Origin: JAKAXS01 sp965279065
Lineage (GTDB): Bacteria > Pseudomonadota > Alphaproteobacteria > Rhizobiales > Hyphomicrobiaceae
NCBI GenBank assembly: GCA_965279065.1
Contig: OZ257134.1
Location: forward strand, 434,001 to 498,000
Direction: 5' to 3'
Length of the DNA stretch: 64,000 nt
The translations under genes were made by a program, and so were the position numbers. Below, piece after piece: positions 26,324 through 35,065 of the stretch. The stretch's first letter is position 1. Every line of letters starts with the position of its first letter. Under the pieces are notes generated by a model, which saw nothing but the letters and a program-made list of their open reading frames with translations, had not been told where the DNA came from and did not search any database.

Positions 26324-26653
26324 TCACTCTTTCCCGACTGTGTCGTTGACCTGCGCCGAGCTGGTTGTCACGCCGTTCTCATTGGCAGGCGATGTAGAAA
26401 TGTCCTTGCTGTTGGTCTGGCCAGCCGCGGCCGTCGAATTCGAGAGGGCCGAAAATAAGTCTCCGAAAACCAAAACGACTACGAAACCTAAGGCACCTAA
26501 ACCGGCGAGTGCCTTGCCGAAGTCTCTCACTTCCGCCGCGCCCGCGATGCCGCCACCTAACGCCAACATGAAGCCGAGGAACATCAACAGCAGCGGAAGT
26601 GCCATCAACGTTCCCACTGCCAGCTTGAGTGCGTTGAACAGCATCCTCAGCAT
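26324..26653 (-). CDS. Small membrane protein inserted in the SUF operon
   Basis: 109 aa, unrecognised. The start ATG 26653 has AAGGAG seven bases upstream. Two membrane helices are evident (about 9-37, with a GGG turn, and 48-68), followed by a 40-residue polar Ser/Thr/Asn-rich tail. It sits between sufB (25 bp) and sufC (6 bp) in the same direction, where the usual order is sufB directly followed by sufC. Codons in the tail (AAT, ACT, AGT, AAA) and base composition are less GC-rich than the flanking suf genes, suggesting a later insertion. A membrane partner for the SUF scaffold is conceivable, but nothing in the sequence proves it. Confidence 0.75.
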   Translation of the reverse strand: MLRMLFNALKLAVGTLMALPLLLMFLGFMLALGGGIAGAAEVRDFGKALAGLGALGFVVVLVFGDLFSALSNSTAAAGQTNSKDISTSPANENGVTTSSAQVNDTVGKE

Positions 26654-26678
26654 GTCCCCGCTCCTTTGCCGCCGCCCG

Positions 26679-28148
26679 TCAACCCACGCTCCCTTCGAGC
26701 GAGATGCCGATCAGCTTTTGCGTCTCGGCCATGAACTCCATCGGCAGCTGCTGCAGCACGTCGCGCACGAAGCCGTTGACCACGACCGCCACGGCCTCCT
26801 CCGCCGACAGCCCGCGCTGCTGGCAATAGAACAGCGTGTCGTCGGAGATCTTCGACGTCGTCGCCTCGTGCTCGAAGTGCGCCCGCGAGTTCTTCGCCTC
26901 GATGTACGGCACGGTATGCGCGCCGCACTTGTCGCCGATCAGCAGCGAGTCGCAGTTGGTGAAGTTGCGCGCGCCCGTCGCCTTGCGATGCGCCGAGACG
27001 AGCCCGCGATACGTGTTCTGCGAATAGCCGGCCGCGATGCCCTTGGAGATGATGCGGCTCGACGTATTCTTGCCGAGGTGGATCATCTTCGTGCCGCTGT
27101 CGACCTGCTGATAGCCGTTCGACACCGCAATCGAATAGAACTCCCCGCGCGAGTTGTCGCCGCGCAGGATGCAGCTGGGATACTTCCACGTGATCGCCGA
27201 GCCGGTTTCCACCTGCGTCCACGAGATCTTGGAGTTGTGGCCACGGCAGTCGCCGCGCTTGGTCACGAAGTTATAGATGCCGCCCTTGCCGTTCTTGTCG
27301 CCCGGGTACCAGTTCTGCACCGTCGAGTACTTGATCTCCGCATCGTCGAGCGCGATCAGCTCCACCACGGCGGCATGCAGCTGGTTCTCGTCGCGCGTCG
27401 GCGCCGTGCAGCCCTCCAGGTAGGAGACGTACGAGCCCTTGTCGGCGATGATGAGCGTGCGTTCGAACTGGCCGGTATTCTTCTCGTTGATCCGGAAGTA
27501 CGTCGACAGTTCCATCGGGCAGCGCACGCCCGGCGGGATGTAGACGAACGAGCCGTCAGAGAACACGGCCGAGTTCAGCGCCGCGTAGAAGTTGTCCGAC
27601 TGCGGCACGACCGTGCCCAGATACTTGCGCACCAGCTCGGGATGCTCACGCAGCGCTTCCGAGATCGAGCAGAAGATCACGCCGGCCTTGGCCAGCTCCG
27701 CCTTGAACGTCGTCACCACCGACACGCTGTCGAACACCGCGTCCACCGCCACCCGCGCGCCCTGCACGCCGGCCAGCACCGCCTGCTCCTTCAGCGGAAT
27801 ACCGAGCTTGGCATACGTCGCCAGCAGCTCCGGATCGACCTCGTCCAGGCTCTTCGGGCCCTCGGTGCTCTTGGGTGCCGAGTAGTAGTAGAGGTTCTCG
27901 AAGTCGATCTTCGGATAATGCACCTTCGCCCACGTCGGCTCCTTCATCGTGCGCCAACGCTGGTAGCTGTCGAGCCGCCAGTCGAGCATCCACTTCGGCT
28001 CGCCCTTGCGCTCGGAAATGTAGTGCACGGTGCTCTCGTCCAGCCCCTTCGGAGCCTTCACGCTCTCGATGTTGGACTCGAACCCGTACTTGTATTGATC
28101 GACGTCGATCTTACGAACCTGATCGATCGTCTCTTGAACTGCCGCCAT
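26679..28148 (-). CDS. sufB: Fe-S assembly scaffold protein SufB
   Basis: 489 aa. The start is ATG 28148 (MAAVQETIDQV); the open frame continues upstream only as antisense-quality sequence inside the desulfurase gene. SufB is the main cluster-building subunit. Characteristic segments include WRLDSYQRWRTMKEP, VYIPPGVRCPMELSTYF, YLEGCTAP with the conserved Cys, and HEATTSKISDDTLFYCQQRG near the C-terminus. It starts 2 bp after the stop of the upstream desulfurase gene. Confidence 0.96.
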   Translation of the reverse strand: MAAVQETIDQVRKIDVDQYKYGFESNIESVKAPKGLDESTVHYISERKGEPKWMLDWRLDSYQRWRTMKEPTWAKVHYPKIDFENLYYYSAPKSTEGPKSLDEVDPELLATYAKLGIPLKEQAVLAGVQGARVAVDAVFDSVSVVTTFKAELAKAGVIFCSISEALREHPELVRKYLGTVVPQSDNFYAALNSAVFSDGSFVYIPPGVRCPMELSTYFRINEKNTGQFERTLIIADKGSYVSYLEGCTAPTRDENQLHAAVVELIALDDAEIKYSTVQNWYPGDKNGKGGIYNFVTKRGDCRGHNSKISWTQVETGSAITWKYPSCILRGDNSRGEFYSIAVSNGYQQVDSGTKMIHLGKNTSSRIISKGIAAGYSQNTYRGLVSAHRKATGARNFTNCDSLLIGDKCGAHTVPYIEAKNSRAHFEHEATTSKISDDTLFYCQQRGLSAEEAVAVVVNGFVRDVLQQLPMEFMAETQKLIGISLEGSVG

Positions 28149-28150
28149 CT

Positions 28151-29335
28151 TCAGTGAACTCCCGATGTAACGTGCAGCGGCCCGCCGGAGCCTGCCGCGG
28201 TAAACTTCTGTGGTAATGCCTCGCGCGACCCGCGCACTGCGCGCCAGGCGTCGAGGAATGCGTTGCAGTCCCGCGCCGTCGTCTCGGGCCCGAGGCTGAC
28301 GCGAATGGCGCTGCCTGCGATCTCCGGCATCAGGCCGATGGCCGCGAGCACGTGGCTCTGTCCCACCTTGCCTGACGAGCAGGCCGAACCCGCACTCACC
28401 GCGATGCCCGCCAGATCGAGCCGGATCACCAGCGTCTCCGCCAGCTTCCCCGGCCAGGCGATGCACGACGTATTCGCCAGCCGTGGCGCCTCGGCGCCGA
28501 CGATGATCGCCTCCGGCGTCAGTTCGAGAACGGCTTTCTCCAGCACGTCGCGCAGCACCTTGACCTGCGCCGCGCGCTCCACGTCCCGTGCCGCCAGTTC
28601 CGCCGCCACGCCGAACCCGGCGATCGCCGCCACGTTCTCCGTGCCGCCGCGCCGCCGCCGCTCCTGCCCGCCACCGGCCAAGAACACAGGCAGCGATACG
28701 CCATCGCGAATGATCAGCGCGCCCGCGCCCTTCGGCCCGCCGATCTTGTGCGACGACAGGCTCAGCGTATCCACGCCTAGCTCCGCGACGTCGATGGCCA
28801 CGCGGCCCGCCGCCTGCACCGCATCGCAATGCAGGAAAATGTCATGTGTCTTCGCGAACGCCGCCGTCTCGCCCACCGGCTGGATCACGCCCGTCTCGTT
28901 GTTGGCGAGTTGCAACGCGATCATCGCCCGACCAAAGTCCTCGCCCCGCAGCACGCGCTCCGCGATCTCCTCCACCGCGGCAACGCCATTGGCATGCGCC
29001 GGGATCTCGATCATCCGTCCGCCGTTTGCCGCCGCTGGTGCCAGCACCGAAGCATGCTCGATCCCCGGAACGAACATCGCGTCCCACCGCCCGGCGAACA
29101 CCGACGCATTGGCCTCCGTCGCCCCACTGGTAAACACGACCTCGCTCGGCCTGGCGCCGACCAATGCCGCCACCTGCTCGCGCGCCGCATCCATGATCGC
29201 CCGCGCCTTGCGCCCTTCCGCATGCACGGATGACGGGTTGCCGCCCGCATCCAGCGCCGCGATCATCGCCGCGCGCGCTTGCGGCCGCAGCGGCGCCGAC
29301 GCGTTGTAGTCCAGATATGTCCTCGTCGAGGTCAT
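28151..29335 (-). CDS. Second cysteine desulfurase (NifS/IscS-like, group I)
   Basis: 394 aa, PLP-dependent. Lys197 in LSLSSHKIGGPKG binds PLP and the catalytic Cys319 lies in SAGSACSSGKVGQSH, on the longer loop of group I enzymes. So the operon carries two desulfurases of different class, this one and SufS. That arrangement is common in alphaproteobacterial SUF operons. The start overlaps the iscR stop (TAATG). Which of the two feeds SufBCD cannot be told from sequence. Confidence 0.93.
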   Translation of the reverse strand: MTSTRTYLDYNASAPLRPQARAAMIAALDAGGNPSSVHAEGRKARAIMDAAREQVAALVGARPSEVVFTSGATEANASVFAGRWDAMFVPGIEHASVLAPAAANGGRMIEIPAHANGVAAVEEIAERVLRGEDFGRAMIALQLANNETGVIQPVGETAAFAKTHDIFLHCDAVQAAGRVAIDVAELGVDTLSLSSHKIGGPKGAGALIIRDGVSLPVFLAGGGQERRRRGGTENVAAIAGFGVAAELAARDVERAAQVKVLRDVLEKAVLELTPEAIIVGAEAPRLANTSCIAWPGKLAETLVIRLDLAGIAVSAGSACSSGKVGQSHVLAAIGLMPEIAGSAIRVSLGPETTARDCNAFLDAWRAVRGSREALPQKFTAAGSGGPLHVTSGVH

Positions 29336-29793
29336 TACTCGGCCGCCACCTGCACGCTCGTCGCGACGCCGTGCGCCAACTTCGATGGTGGGATGCCGTC
29401 CAGCGTCTCCTGCAGCGACACATTCGCCAAGAACGCCGCGATATGCCCGCCGAGCGCATGCCACAGCCCGTGCGTCAGGCAGCGTTTTTCGCCGAGGCAG
29501 CCGGGGCTCTCTTCCTGGCAGCGCGTCATGCGCGTCTCTTCTTCAACCGCCAGCAGGATCTGCGCGATCGTGATGTCGGCTGCAGGTCGCATCAGGCGAT
29601 AGCCGCCCGAACGCCCCCGCACGCTTTCGACGAGATCCGCCCGCCGCAAGCGCTGGAAGATCTGCTCCAGGTACGCCAGCGAAATCTGCTGCCGCTCCGC
29701 GATTGCCGACAGTGGCATCGCGTCATTGCTGCCGAACTTGGCGAGATCGGTCATCGCCATCACGGCGTAACGGCTTCGGGTATTCAGTTCCAC
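29335..29793 (-). CDS. iscR: Rrf2 family iron-sulfur regulator, IscR-like
   Basis: 152 aa from a GTG start (ELNTRSRYAVMAMTDLAKF follows). The winged helix (about 1-75, with ISLAYLEQIFQRLRRADLV as recognition region) precedes the cluster-binding loop: Cys92, Cys99, Cys105 and His108 in TRCQEESPGCLGEKRCLTHG. These match the ligands of E. coli IscR, so it should hold a [2Fe-2S] cluster and report iron-sulfur status. It is the first gene of the SUF operon; a palindromic operator at 29914-29932 indicates autoregulation. The frame upstream to 29883 exists, but the GTG fits family length best. Confidence 0.92.
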   Translation of the reverse strand: MELNTRSRYAVMAMTDLAKFGSNDAMPLSAIAERQQISLAYLEQIFQRLRRADLVESVRGRSGGYRLMRPAADITIAQILLAVEEETRMTRCQEESPGCLGEKRCLTHGLWHALGGHIAAFLANVSLQETLDGIPPSKLAHGVATSVQVAAE

Positions 29794-29913
29794 GGCGCAA
29801 CACACCTTGACTTTGATCCACGCGGCCTGTTCGCAACGCTTGCGTTCGGCCACCCGTCTCGTGTTATGAAGCCCGGCCATCATCAGCCGCGCTTGGAACG
29901 GGGATCAGAACTT

Positions 29914-29963
29914 CTTTCGAACCGTTCTAAAGTGAATATGAAAATTCCAAGCCCGCAAGTCAA
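29914..29963 (-). promoter_or_regulatory. Promoter and IscR-type operator of the SUF operon
   Basis: On the minus strand, -35 TTGACT (29963-29958), 17-bp spacer, -10 CATATT (29940-29935). Immediately downstream, over the expected start of transcription, is the 19-bp palindrome CTTTAGAACGGTTCGAAAG (29932-29914; one mismatched pair). It resembles the TTAGAA-TTCTAA box reported for IscR-type regulators in alphaproteobacteria. Binding here would block the promoter, giving feedback repression of the whole iscR-suf operon. Confidence 0.75.
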
Positions 29964-30067
29964 GTATGCCGTGCTTTTGCCGCGCAGTCGCGCATTAAGC
30001 GCCTGATACGCCAGCGGATTTTCCGCCCGCCGAATCCACCGAAATTCGAAACCGTGAAAGACCAAAA

Positions 30068-30838
30068 ATGCCCGAACTGATTATCAATGGGCCGGGAGGC
30101 CGTATCGAAGCCCGCTATCACCATGAAGCGGCGTCCGACAGCCCCATTGCTCTGATCCTGCATCCGCATCCGCAATTCGGCGGTACCATGAACAATCAGG
30201 TGGTCTACAGCCTGTATTACACGTTCGTGCAGCGCGGATTTTCCGTTCTCCGCTTCAACTTTCGCGGCGTCGGCCGCAGCCAGGGGTTCTGGGATGGCGG
30301 CCCCGGCGAACTCGCCGACGCGGCGAGCGCGCTGGACTGGCTGCAGCTCGTCAAGCCGGACGCGAAGTTCTGCTGGATCGCCGGCGTCTCGTTCGGCACC
30401 TGGATCGCCATGCAGCTCTTGATGCGCCGCCCCGAAGTCGACGGTTTCATCTGCGTCGCCCCTCCGTCTAACCTTTATGATTTCTCGTTCCTCGCGCCCT
30501 GCCCCTCGTCTGGCCTGATGGTCAACGGCGACAAGGACCGCGTCGTCCCCACCGCCTCCGTCGCCGAGCTGACGGCCAAGCTGAAGACGCAGCGCGGCAT
30601 CAAGATCGACCACGAGGTCATCCCCGGCGCCAACCACTTCTTCGAAAACAAGATCGACGATCTCGACAAGCTGGTCGGCGGCTACCTCGACATGCGCCTC
30701 GCCAACGCCGCCAAGGACCGCGAGAAGGCCAAGGAACGCGAGAAAGAACGCGAACTCGCCCGCGAACGCGAACGCGCCCGCGAGAAGGAAGAAGCCAGCG
30801 CCGGCGTTGCCGATGATGACGCCGGGGATGACGAGTAG
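30068..30838 (+). CDS. Alpha/beta hydrolase (COG2945-like) with charged C-terminal helix
   Basis: 256 aa. The hydrolase fold covers about 1-215: LILHPHPQFGGTMNNQVV, the FNFRGVGRSQG strand-turn, nucleophile elbow GVSFGTW and late His in PGANHFFE. From about 216 a single, highly charged Arg/Glu/Lys helix (EKAKEREKERELARERERA) forms a predicted solitary helix or coiled coil, ending in an acidic tail. Family members occur widely next to housekeeping genes and have no settled substrate. It is divergent from iscR across a 274-bp region. Confidence 0.85.
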   Translation: MPELIINGPGGRIEARYHHEAASDSPIALILHPHPQFGGTMNNQVVYSLYYTFVQRGFSVLRFNFRGVGRSQGFWDGGPGELADAASALDWLQLVKPDAKFCWIAGVSFGTWIAMQLLMRRPEVDGFICVAPPSNLYDFSFLAPCPSSGLMVNGDKDRVVPTASVAELTAKLKTQRGIKIDHEVIPGANHFFENKIDDLDKLVGGYLDMRLANAAKDREKAKEREKERELARERERAREKEEASAGVADDDAGDDE

Positions 30839-30885
30839 GGGGACCTCTCGCTCGGTCACCATACTTTGATAGCACGGCCACTATA

Positions 30886-30909
30886 TCGCGACGGTCGTGC
30901 GACCGCGAG
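30886..30909. terminator. Hairpin after the alpha/beta hydrolase gene
   Basis: CGGTCG and CGACCG pair around a 2-nt loop, with flanking TCGCG/CGCGA-like extension. There is no T tract, so it is only a candidate 3'-end structure. It separates the GC-rich hydrolase from the lower-GC genes that follow. Confidence 0.4.
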
Positions 30910-30957
30910 CCAAAGAGGTCAGATTAACGAGTAAGCATCAAAGTCGCGGCGGACGGA

Positions 30958-31737
30958 ATGGATGAACGCGCGGTTGATAGGATACTTAGAGCGGTTGGCC
31001 GAGAGTGTTACCCGCCAAATCTTGACCGCGCAGCACTTCTTCGATGCCTAAACCTTTGCGCGGAGTGGTATCGCGAGGCGTTGAGACATTCGACGGCTCA
31101 GGCGGAAAGAGATTTGGCAGCGAGGACATCGACAATCTCCAAGGCAGCAAAGAAGCTGCAGTTGCTGCTTGCCGAAGACGATCTCGCCAAGCTGTACGAT
31201 TGGGATTCTCTACTCCTGAGACTTGCTCATCGAAAATTGGACATACGACAGTCTCTAACCGTTTTGATCGAACTCACCGAGAGGGATTTGGCTAAGGAAG
31301 GGAATGAGCACCGGCGTGCTTATGAGCAAAGCTTTCGGCAACGGAGCGCATTTGAATGGCTCGTTGGTTATTTTCTGCCTCTGCCTTACATGGCCCTAGA
31401 ATTTCAGTATCTTGAGAACCCCAAGGCGGTTCTCTCATCCGACAGCCCCTACATTCGCTTCGTGCAAGAGACCCTAAAAGAACTCGGAGTTACTATTGCC
31501 GGTCGTCCGTATTCAAGAGGTTCCATAGTCAAGGCAGTTGGCCATCCCTTCAGCGGGCAACCGAGACGAAAAAATGCCGGTAAGGGCGACGGATATTCGC
31601 GATGGCGGGCACAGCTAATTTTGCAGGCCATAAGACCTGACGCGAACGATGGTGACGATGGCAAACTGATACCGGACACCGCCGGTGAGGTCCTCAGACT
31701 GTTCGACGAACAACAGTCGCCCTCGGGCAAATCCTGA
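30958..31737 (+). CDS. Hypothetical protein, low-GC accessory gene
   Basis: 259 aa, not recognised. Mostly helical and soluble: an N-terminal helical half (about 1-125, rich in Leu, Arg and Glu, with RDLAARTSTISKAAKKLQ), a hydrophobic patch AFEWLVGYFLPLPYMALEF (about 131-149), and a polar C-terminus with RGSIVKAVGHPFSGQPRRKNA and YSRWRAQLILQAI. Codon use is visibly less GC-rich at third positions than in the neighbours (ATA, AGA, TTG and GAT are frequent), suggesting recent transfer. No partner gene of known type is adjacent; it could be a chromosomal cargo gene. Confidence 0.7.
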   Translation: MDERAVDRILRAVGRECYPPNLDRAALLRCLNLCAEWYREALRHSTAQAERDLAARTSTISKAAKKLQLLLAEDDLAKLYDWDSLLLRLAHRKLDIRQSLTVLIELTERDLAKEGNEHRRAYEQSFRQRSAFEWLVGYFLPLPYMALEFQYLENPKAVLSSDSPYIRFVQETLKELGVTIAGRPYSRGSIVKAVGHPFSGQPRRKNAGKGDGYSRWRAQLILQAIRPDANDGDDGKLIPDTAGEVLRLFDEQQSPSGKS

Positions 31738-31807
31738 TGCGAATTATAGTTCTGCCTAATCGTGCCAAGTTATCGTCCTCTCCACCACATTCTGTAGGAG
31801 CTGGGGC

Positions 31808-32050
31808 ATGACGAAGCAGGTGGCTGGATCGCAAAGGATACCGCAGCAGGGACGACCGCTTATCAGCTTAATATTTGGCTGCCGGCAGGAGCTCCCTGGA
31901 AGCGTCGCAGCGGTTGTCGGGGCAGCGTCGTCAATAGCTCTAGCCTCAAATGCCTTAACAGGCAGCTTAACAAGTGACTTCGCGCAGATGCTGTACGGTC
32001 TGACAACGTTGTCACTTGGGTACCTTTTTGGAACGAAACGAGGGAATTGA
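31808..32050 (+). CDS. Small hypothetical membrane protein
   Basis: 80 aa. GGAG lies about nine bases before the ATG. A polar N-terminus (1-18) is followed by one or two hydrophobic stretches (about 30-48, SVAAVVGAASSIALASNAL, and 60-74, QMLYGLTTLSLGYLFGT). It shares the lower GC of the preceding gene and lies 70 bp after it, so the two form a small accessory pocket. No family recognised. Confidence 0.55.
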   Translation: MTKQVAGSQRIPQQGRPLISLIFGCRQELPGSVAAVVGAASSIALASNALTGSLTSDFAQMLYGLTTLSLGYLFGTKRGN

Positions 32051-32213
32051 AGAAGCCAAAAGTGTTCTGCTTTGAACAGTTGGTCAGCACGCAACCGCCC
32101 CCTCACATCCTCCCGCTTGAACCCTTCGCCCCTCACCCCCTGTCACCATCTTGCTGCAAAGCGGGCGTTTACCTCCGCTTGCCGCAAACGCAATCACGGA
32201 ACAGGGCCAGCCG

Positions 32214-33050
32214 ATGGCACCGACTGTCAGGAAAAAACGCTGGCCCCGCATGGCCTTGGGCCTGGGCATCCTCGCCGCCGTCACCCTATTGGGCACCAGC
32301 CGCGTCCTGCCGCACCTCTTCCCGCAGGTCATGCGCCCGCTCTGGGGCAAGATCGGCGCCCCGCTCGAACGCGACGTGCCGCCGGCGCTGGCTGATCTCC
32401 CCGCCGTCTACTACGACGGTCACGATGCGAGCGGCCCCGTCGCCATCCTGCTGTCGGGCAATGGCGGCTGGTGGGGCCTGTGCGACCAACTCGCGACGCG
32501 CCTCGCCGACGAACACATCACCACCGTCGGCCTCAACAGCCTCGCCTACTTCGTGACGCCCCGCACGCCGGCCGGTATCGCCGCCGACATCAAGCGCATG
32601 GTGTCCACCCTCGCGCCGCAGCGGCCTGTTATGCTGCTCGGCTATTCCTACGGCGCCGACGTCGTCGCCACCGTCTACGGCGAACTCGATCCAGCCCTGC
32701 GCGCGCGCATCCATCTCGTCTCGCTCATGGGCCTGACGCGCGACGTCAACTACGGCATCGGCTTCTGGCAGGTCGCGGCCGAGACGCGCAAGACGGCGCC
32801 CGCCGTGGCCAACATCTCGGGTCCTGCCATCCAGTGCTTCGCCGGCGACGAGGAAGGCCGCAAGTCGGCCTGTCACGCGCTGGATCCGCGCCGGGTCGAG
32901 ATCGTCGAGCTTCCCGGCGGCCACCATTTCGGTGGCGACTACGAGACCCTGGCCCGGCACGTCATCGACAGCTGGAAGCGCCGCGTGGCACAACACGATG
33001 CCCCACCACACTATGCTCAACCGGGCGCCCCGGCCCCCGCCCCAGGCTGA
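32214..33050 (+). CDS. AcvB/VirJ-like alpha/beta hydrolase, membrane-anchored
   Basis: 278 aa. N-terminal anchor (about 12-30, ALGLGILAAVTLLGTS), then a VirJ domain with the markers AILLSGNGGWWGLC, FVTPRTPAG, the nucleophile elbow LLGYSYGADVV, an Asp in FAGDEEG and His in PGGHHFGGDYE. Agrobacterium AcvB is a periplasmic hydrolase of lysyl-phosphatidylglycerol, and VirJ is its Ti-plasmid homologue; a similar lipid role is an inference here. No lpiA/mprF-type synthase is next to it. The ATG at 32214 gives the proper anchor; the frame upstream to 32151 is less likely. It is followed at 30 bp by another hydrolase gene. Confidence 0.82.
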   Translation: MAPTVRKKRWPRMALGLGILAAVTLLGTSRVLPHLFPQVMRPLWGKIGAPLERDVPPALADLPAVYYDGHDASGPVAILLSGNGGWWGLCDQLATRLADEHITTVGLNSLAYFVTPRTPAGIAADIKRMVSTLAPQRPVMLLGYSYGADVVATVYGELDPALRARIHLVSLMGLTRDVNYGIGFWQVAAETRKTAPAVANISGPAIQCFAGDEEGRKSACHALDPRRVEIVELPGGHHFGGDYETLARHVIDSWKRRVAQHDAPPHYAQPGAPAPAPG

Positions 33051-33080
33051 TCTGCTTCGCCATCATTTCCGGAGTGTCCC

Positions 33081-34079
33081 TTGCCCCAGCCCGTCGCCGT
33101 CGTCTTCGTGCATGGCATCCACACGCTGGAGCCCGGCTATCAGCAGGCCATGCAGACCGCGATCGAGGCGCGATTGCCGCCGCGCCTTCGCGAGCTTGTC
33201 ACCTTCGAGCCGGTGTTCTGGGCCGAGCACGTGCGCCGGCGCCAGAAGCTGTACCGCGACGCTGTCGCCGAGCAGGGGCTATTCCGCGATGGCCGTTTCC
33301 GCCGTCTCGTGGTTCAGGGCCTGGGCGACGCCGCCGCGTATCAGAAGACCAAGAGCTACAAGAATTCGGCCTACTACGAAATCCAGTCGGAAGTTCGCAA
33401 GGCCATCGAAAAGCTTGATGCGGACGGGCCGCCCGATCGCCCGCTGATCTTCATCGCCCATTCGCTCGGTTGCCACATCGTGTCGTCCTTCATCTGGGAC
33501 GTGAACACCATCAAGAACTGGGACGAGGCGCGCATCGCCCGCGCCGACGAGCAGGAGCAGGCGTTCGCCAACTACCTCAAGGGCGGCTCGCCCTTTCGCC
33601 GCCTGGATACCGCCGCTGGCCTGGTGATGATGGGCTCCAACATGCCGCTGTTCACGTTCACGTTCGGCCCCGACAAGATCATGCCGATCACCGTCTCGCG
33701 CAACGCTGAAGACCCTGCCGCCTTCCCCGGCGCAGCACTTGCTCCCGCAACGCTCGGCAGGGTGCGCTGGGACAACTACTACAGCCGCAACGATCTGCTG
33801 GGCTATCCGCTAAAGCCGCTCAACGCCGCCTATGCCAGGGAGCCCTTGCTCCGCGACATTGAGGTCGCGTCCGAAGGCTGGTGGCAGCGCGCCGCCAGCA
33901 TCGTGCTGCCGAAGGTGGCGAGCGCCTTCACCTACGGCGCGCACACAGGCTATTGGACCAACCGCCGCGTCGTCCGCGGTGCCACGGACCTGATCACGGC
34001 CATCGCCACTGCCGGCGACGAACCGGCCTCCAGCCGCTTTGCCGTGCTGAAACGCCTCATGCCTGGCCGCGGCGGCTAG
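33081..34079 (+). CDS. Alpha/beta hydrolase-fold protein of unknown function
   Basis: 332 aa, starting at TTG with GGAG six bases upstream. Hydrolase-fold features: VAVVFVHGIHTLEPGYQ at the N-terminus, nucleophile elbow IAHSLGCHI near residue 130, and no obvious late His motif in the usual place. There is no signal peptide, so it is cytosolic. It is probably cotranscribed with the VirJ-like gene 30 bp upstream. The substrate is unknown. Confidence 0.75.
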   Translation: MPQPVAVVFVHGIHTLEPGYQQAMQTAIEARLPPRLRELVTFEPVFWAEHVRRRQKLYRDAVAEQGLFRDGRFRRLVVQGLGDAAAYQKTKSYKNSAYYEIQSEVRKAIEKLDADGPPDRPLIFIAHSLGCHIVSSFIWDVNTIKNWDEARIARADEQEQAFANYLKGGSPFRRLDTAAGLVMMGSNMPLFTFTFGPDKIMPITVSRNAEDPAAFPGAALAPATLGRVRWDNYYSRNDLLGYPLKPLNAAYAREPLLRDIEVASEGWWQRAASIVLPKVASAFTYGAHTGYWTNRRVVRGATDLITAIATAGDEPASSRFAVLKRLMPGRGG

Positions 34080-34171
34080 GCATTTATTTCGCGTCTCGCG
34101 GCACAAAGACCGTGTTGATGCGTTCCTACGCGGCCTCGCGCTCTGCGAGGCACAACCATTCGAGGCACACG

Positions 34172-34684
34172 ATGGCAAAAGAGATGACGAAACTGGCGCC
34201 GCGGCCGCTGAAGACGCCGACCGACCTGCCCAACGACAGCGCACTGGCAGTCTCCAAGGCGCTCAACGGCCTCTTGGCCGACGCCTTCGCGCTCTACATG
34301 AAGACCAAGAACTTCCACTGGCACGTCAGCGGGCCGCATTTCCGCGACTATCACCTAATGCTCGACGAGCAGGCCGATCAGATCTTCGCCACCACCGACC
34401 CACTGGCCGAGCGTGTCCGCAAGATCGGCGGCAAGACCCTGCGTTCCATCGGCCAGATCGGTCAGACGCAATCGCTGAAGGACAATAACGAAGACTACGT
34501 CGCCCCACGCGACATGCTGCTGGAACTGATGGAGGACAACAAGAAGGTCGCCGAAGCCATGCGCGACGCCCACAAGCTCTGCGATGACCACGACGACGTC
34601 GCCACCGCCAGCCTGCTCGAGGTCTACATCGACGAAACCGAGCGCCGCACCTGGTTCCTCTTCGAAGCCAGCCGCGAGAGCTGA
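34172..34684 (+). CDS. dps: DNA protection during starvation protein Dps
   Basis: 170-aa ferritin-like protein that forms a 12-mer, oxidises and stores iron with peroxide and protects DNA. The shared ferroxidase site is intact: KNFHWHVSGPHFRDYHLMLDEQADQI provides His, His, Asp and Glu (the motif spans about 48-73). An extended N-terminus (1-25, MAKEMTKLAPRPLKTPTDLP) carries Lys and Arg that may contact DNA. The upstream hydrolase frame ends before it. The ATG at 34172 has GAGG at close spacing. Confidence 0.95.
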   Translation: MAKEMTKLAPRPLKTPTDLPNDSALAVSKALNGLLADAFALYMKTKNFHWHVSGPHFRDYHLMLDEQADQIFATTDPLAERVRKIGGKTLRSIGQIGQTQSLKDNNEDYVAPRDMLLELMEDNKKVAEAMRDAHKLCDDHDDVATASLLEVYIDETERRTWFLFEASRES

Positions 34685-34763
34685 GCATTGCAGACGCTTG
34701 CCAACTAGCGATCATCGCACGGTTAGCGTCATCGATCTCGACATCACGTCACGCGCCGACCGG

Positions 34764-34807
34764 CCCCTTCTCCCCGCGCGCGGGGAGAAGGTTGGGATGA
34801 GGGGCAG
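34764..34807. repeat. CCCTCTCCCC-family hairpin, copy 3
   Basis: CCCCTTCTCCCCGCGC pairs with GCGGGGAGAAGG, followed by TTGGGATGAGGGGCAGG. It is the plus-orientation half of a pair with the copy at 34875. Confidence 0.85.
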
Positions 34808-34874
34808 GTTCTTGTATCAACGCCTGCCCAATCGCCCGCTCTTTGAGATTCCCCTTCGCCATCGTCCCACGGAT

Positions 34875-34920
34875 GCTGCCCCTCACCCTAACCCTCTCCC
34901 CGTAAGGACGGGGAGAGGGG
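34875..34920. repeat. CCCTCTCCCC-family hairpin, copy 4, inverted
   Basis: GCTGCCCCTCACCCTAACCC leads into CTCTCCCCGT / ACGGGGAGAG. It is the reverse orientation of copy 3, 67 bp away, so the two make a BIME-like pair in the 381-bp gap between dps and the convergent efflux gene. Nothing else was recognised in that gap. Confidence 0.85.
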
Positions 34921-35065
34921 ACTTGGGTCACAGCTTGTCGACGACGACACCCCTCCCGCAACGTCATGCTGGCGCAGGCCAGCACCCACGGCACACCTCA
35001 GGGAGCGCGACGGATGGACGTGTGCAACCCGGCAGAAGGTGGCTCGGCCCGCACACGTTGAGGTG

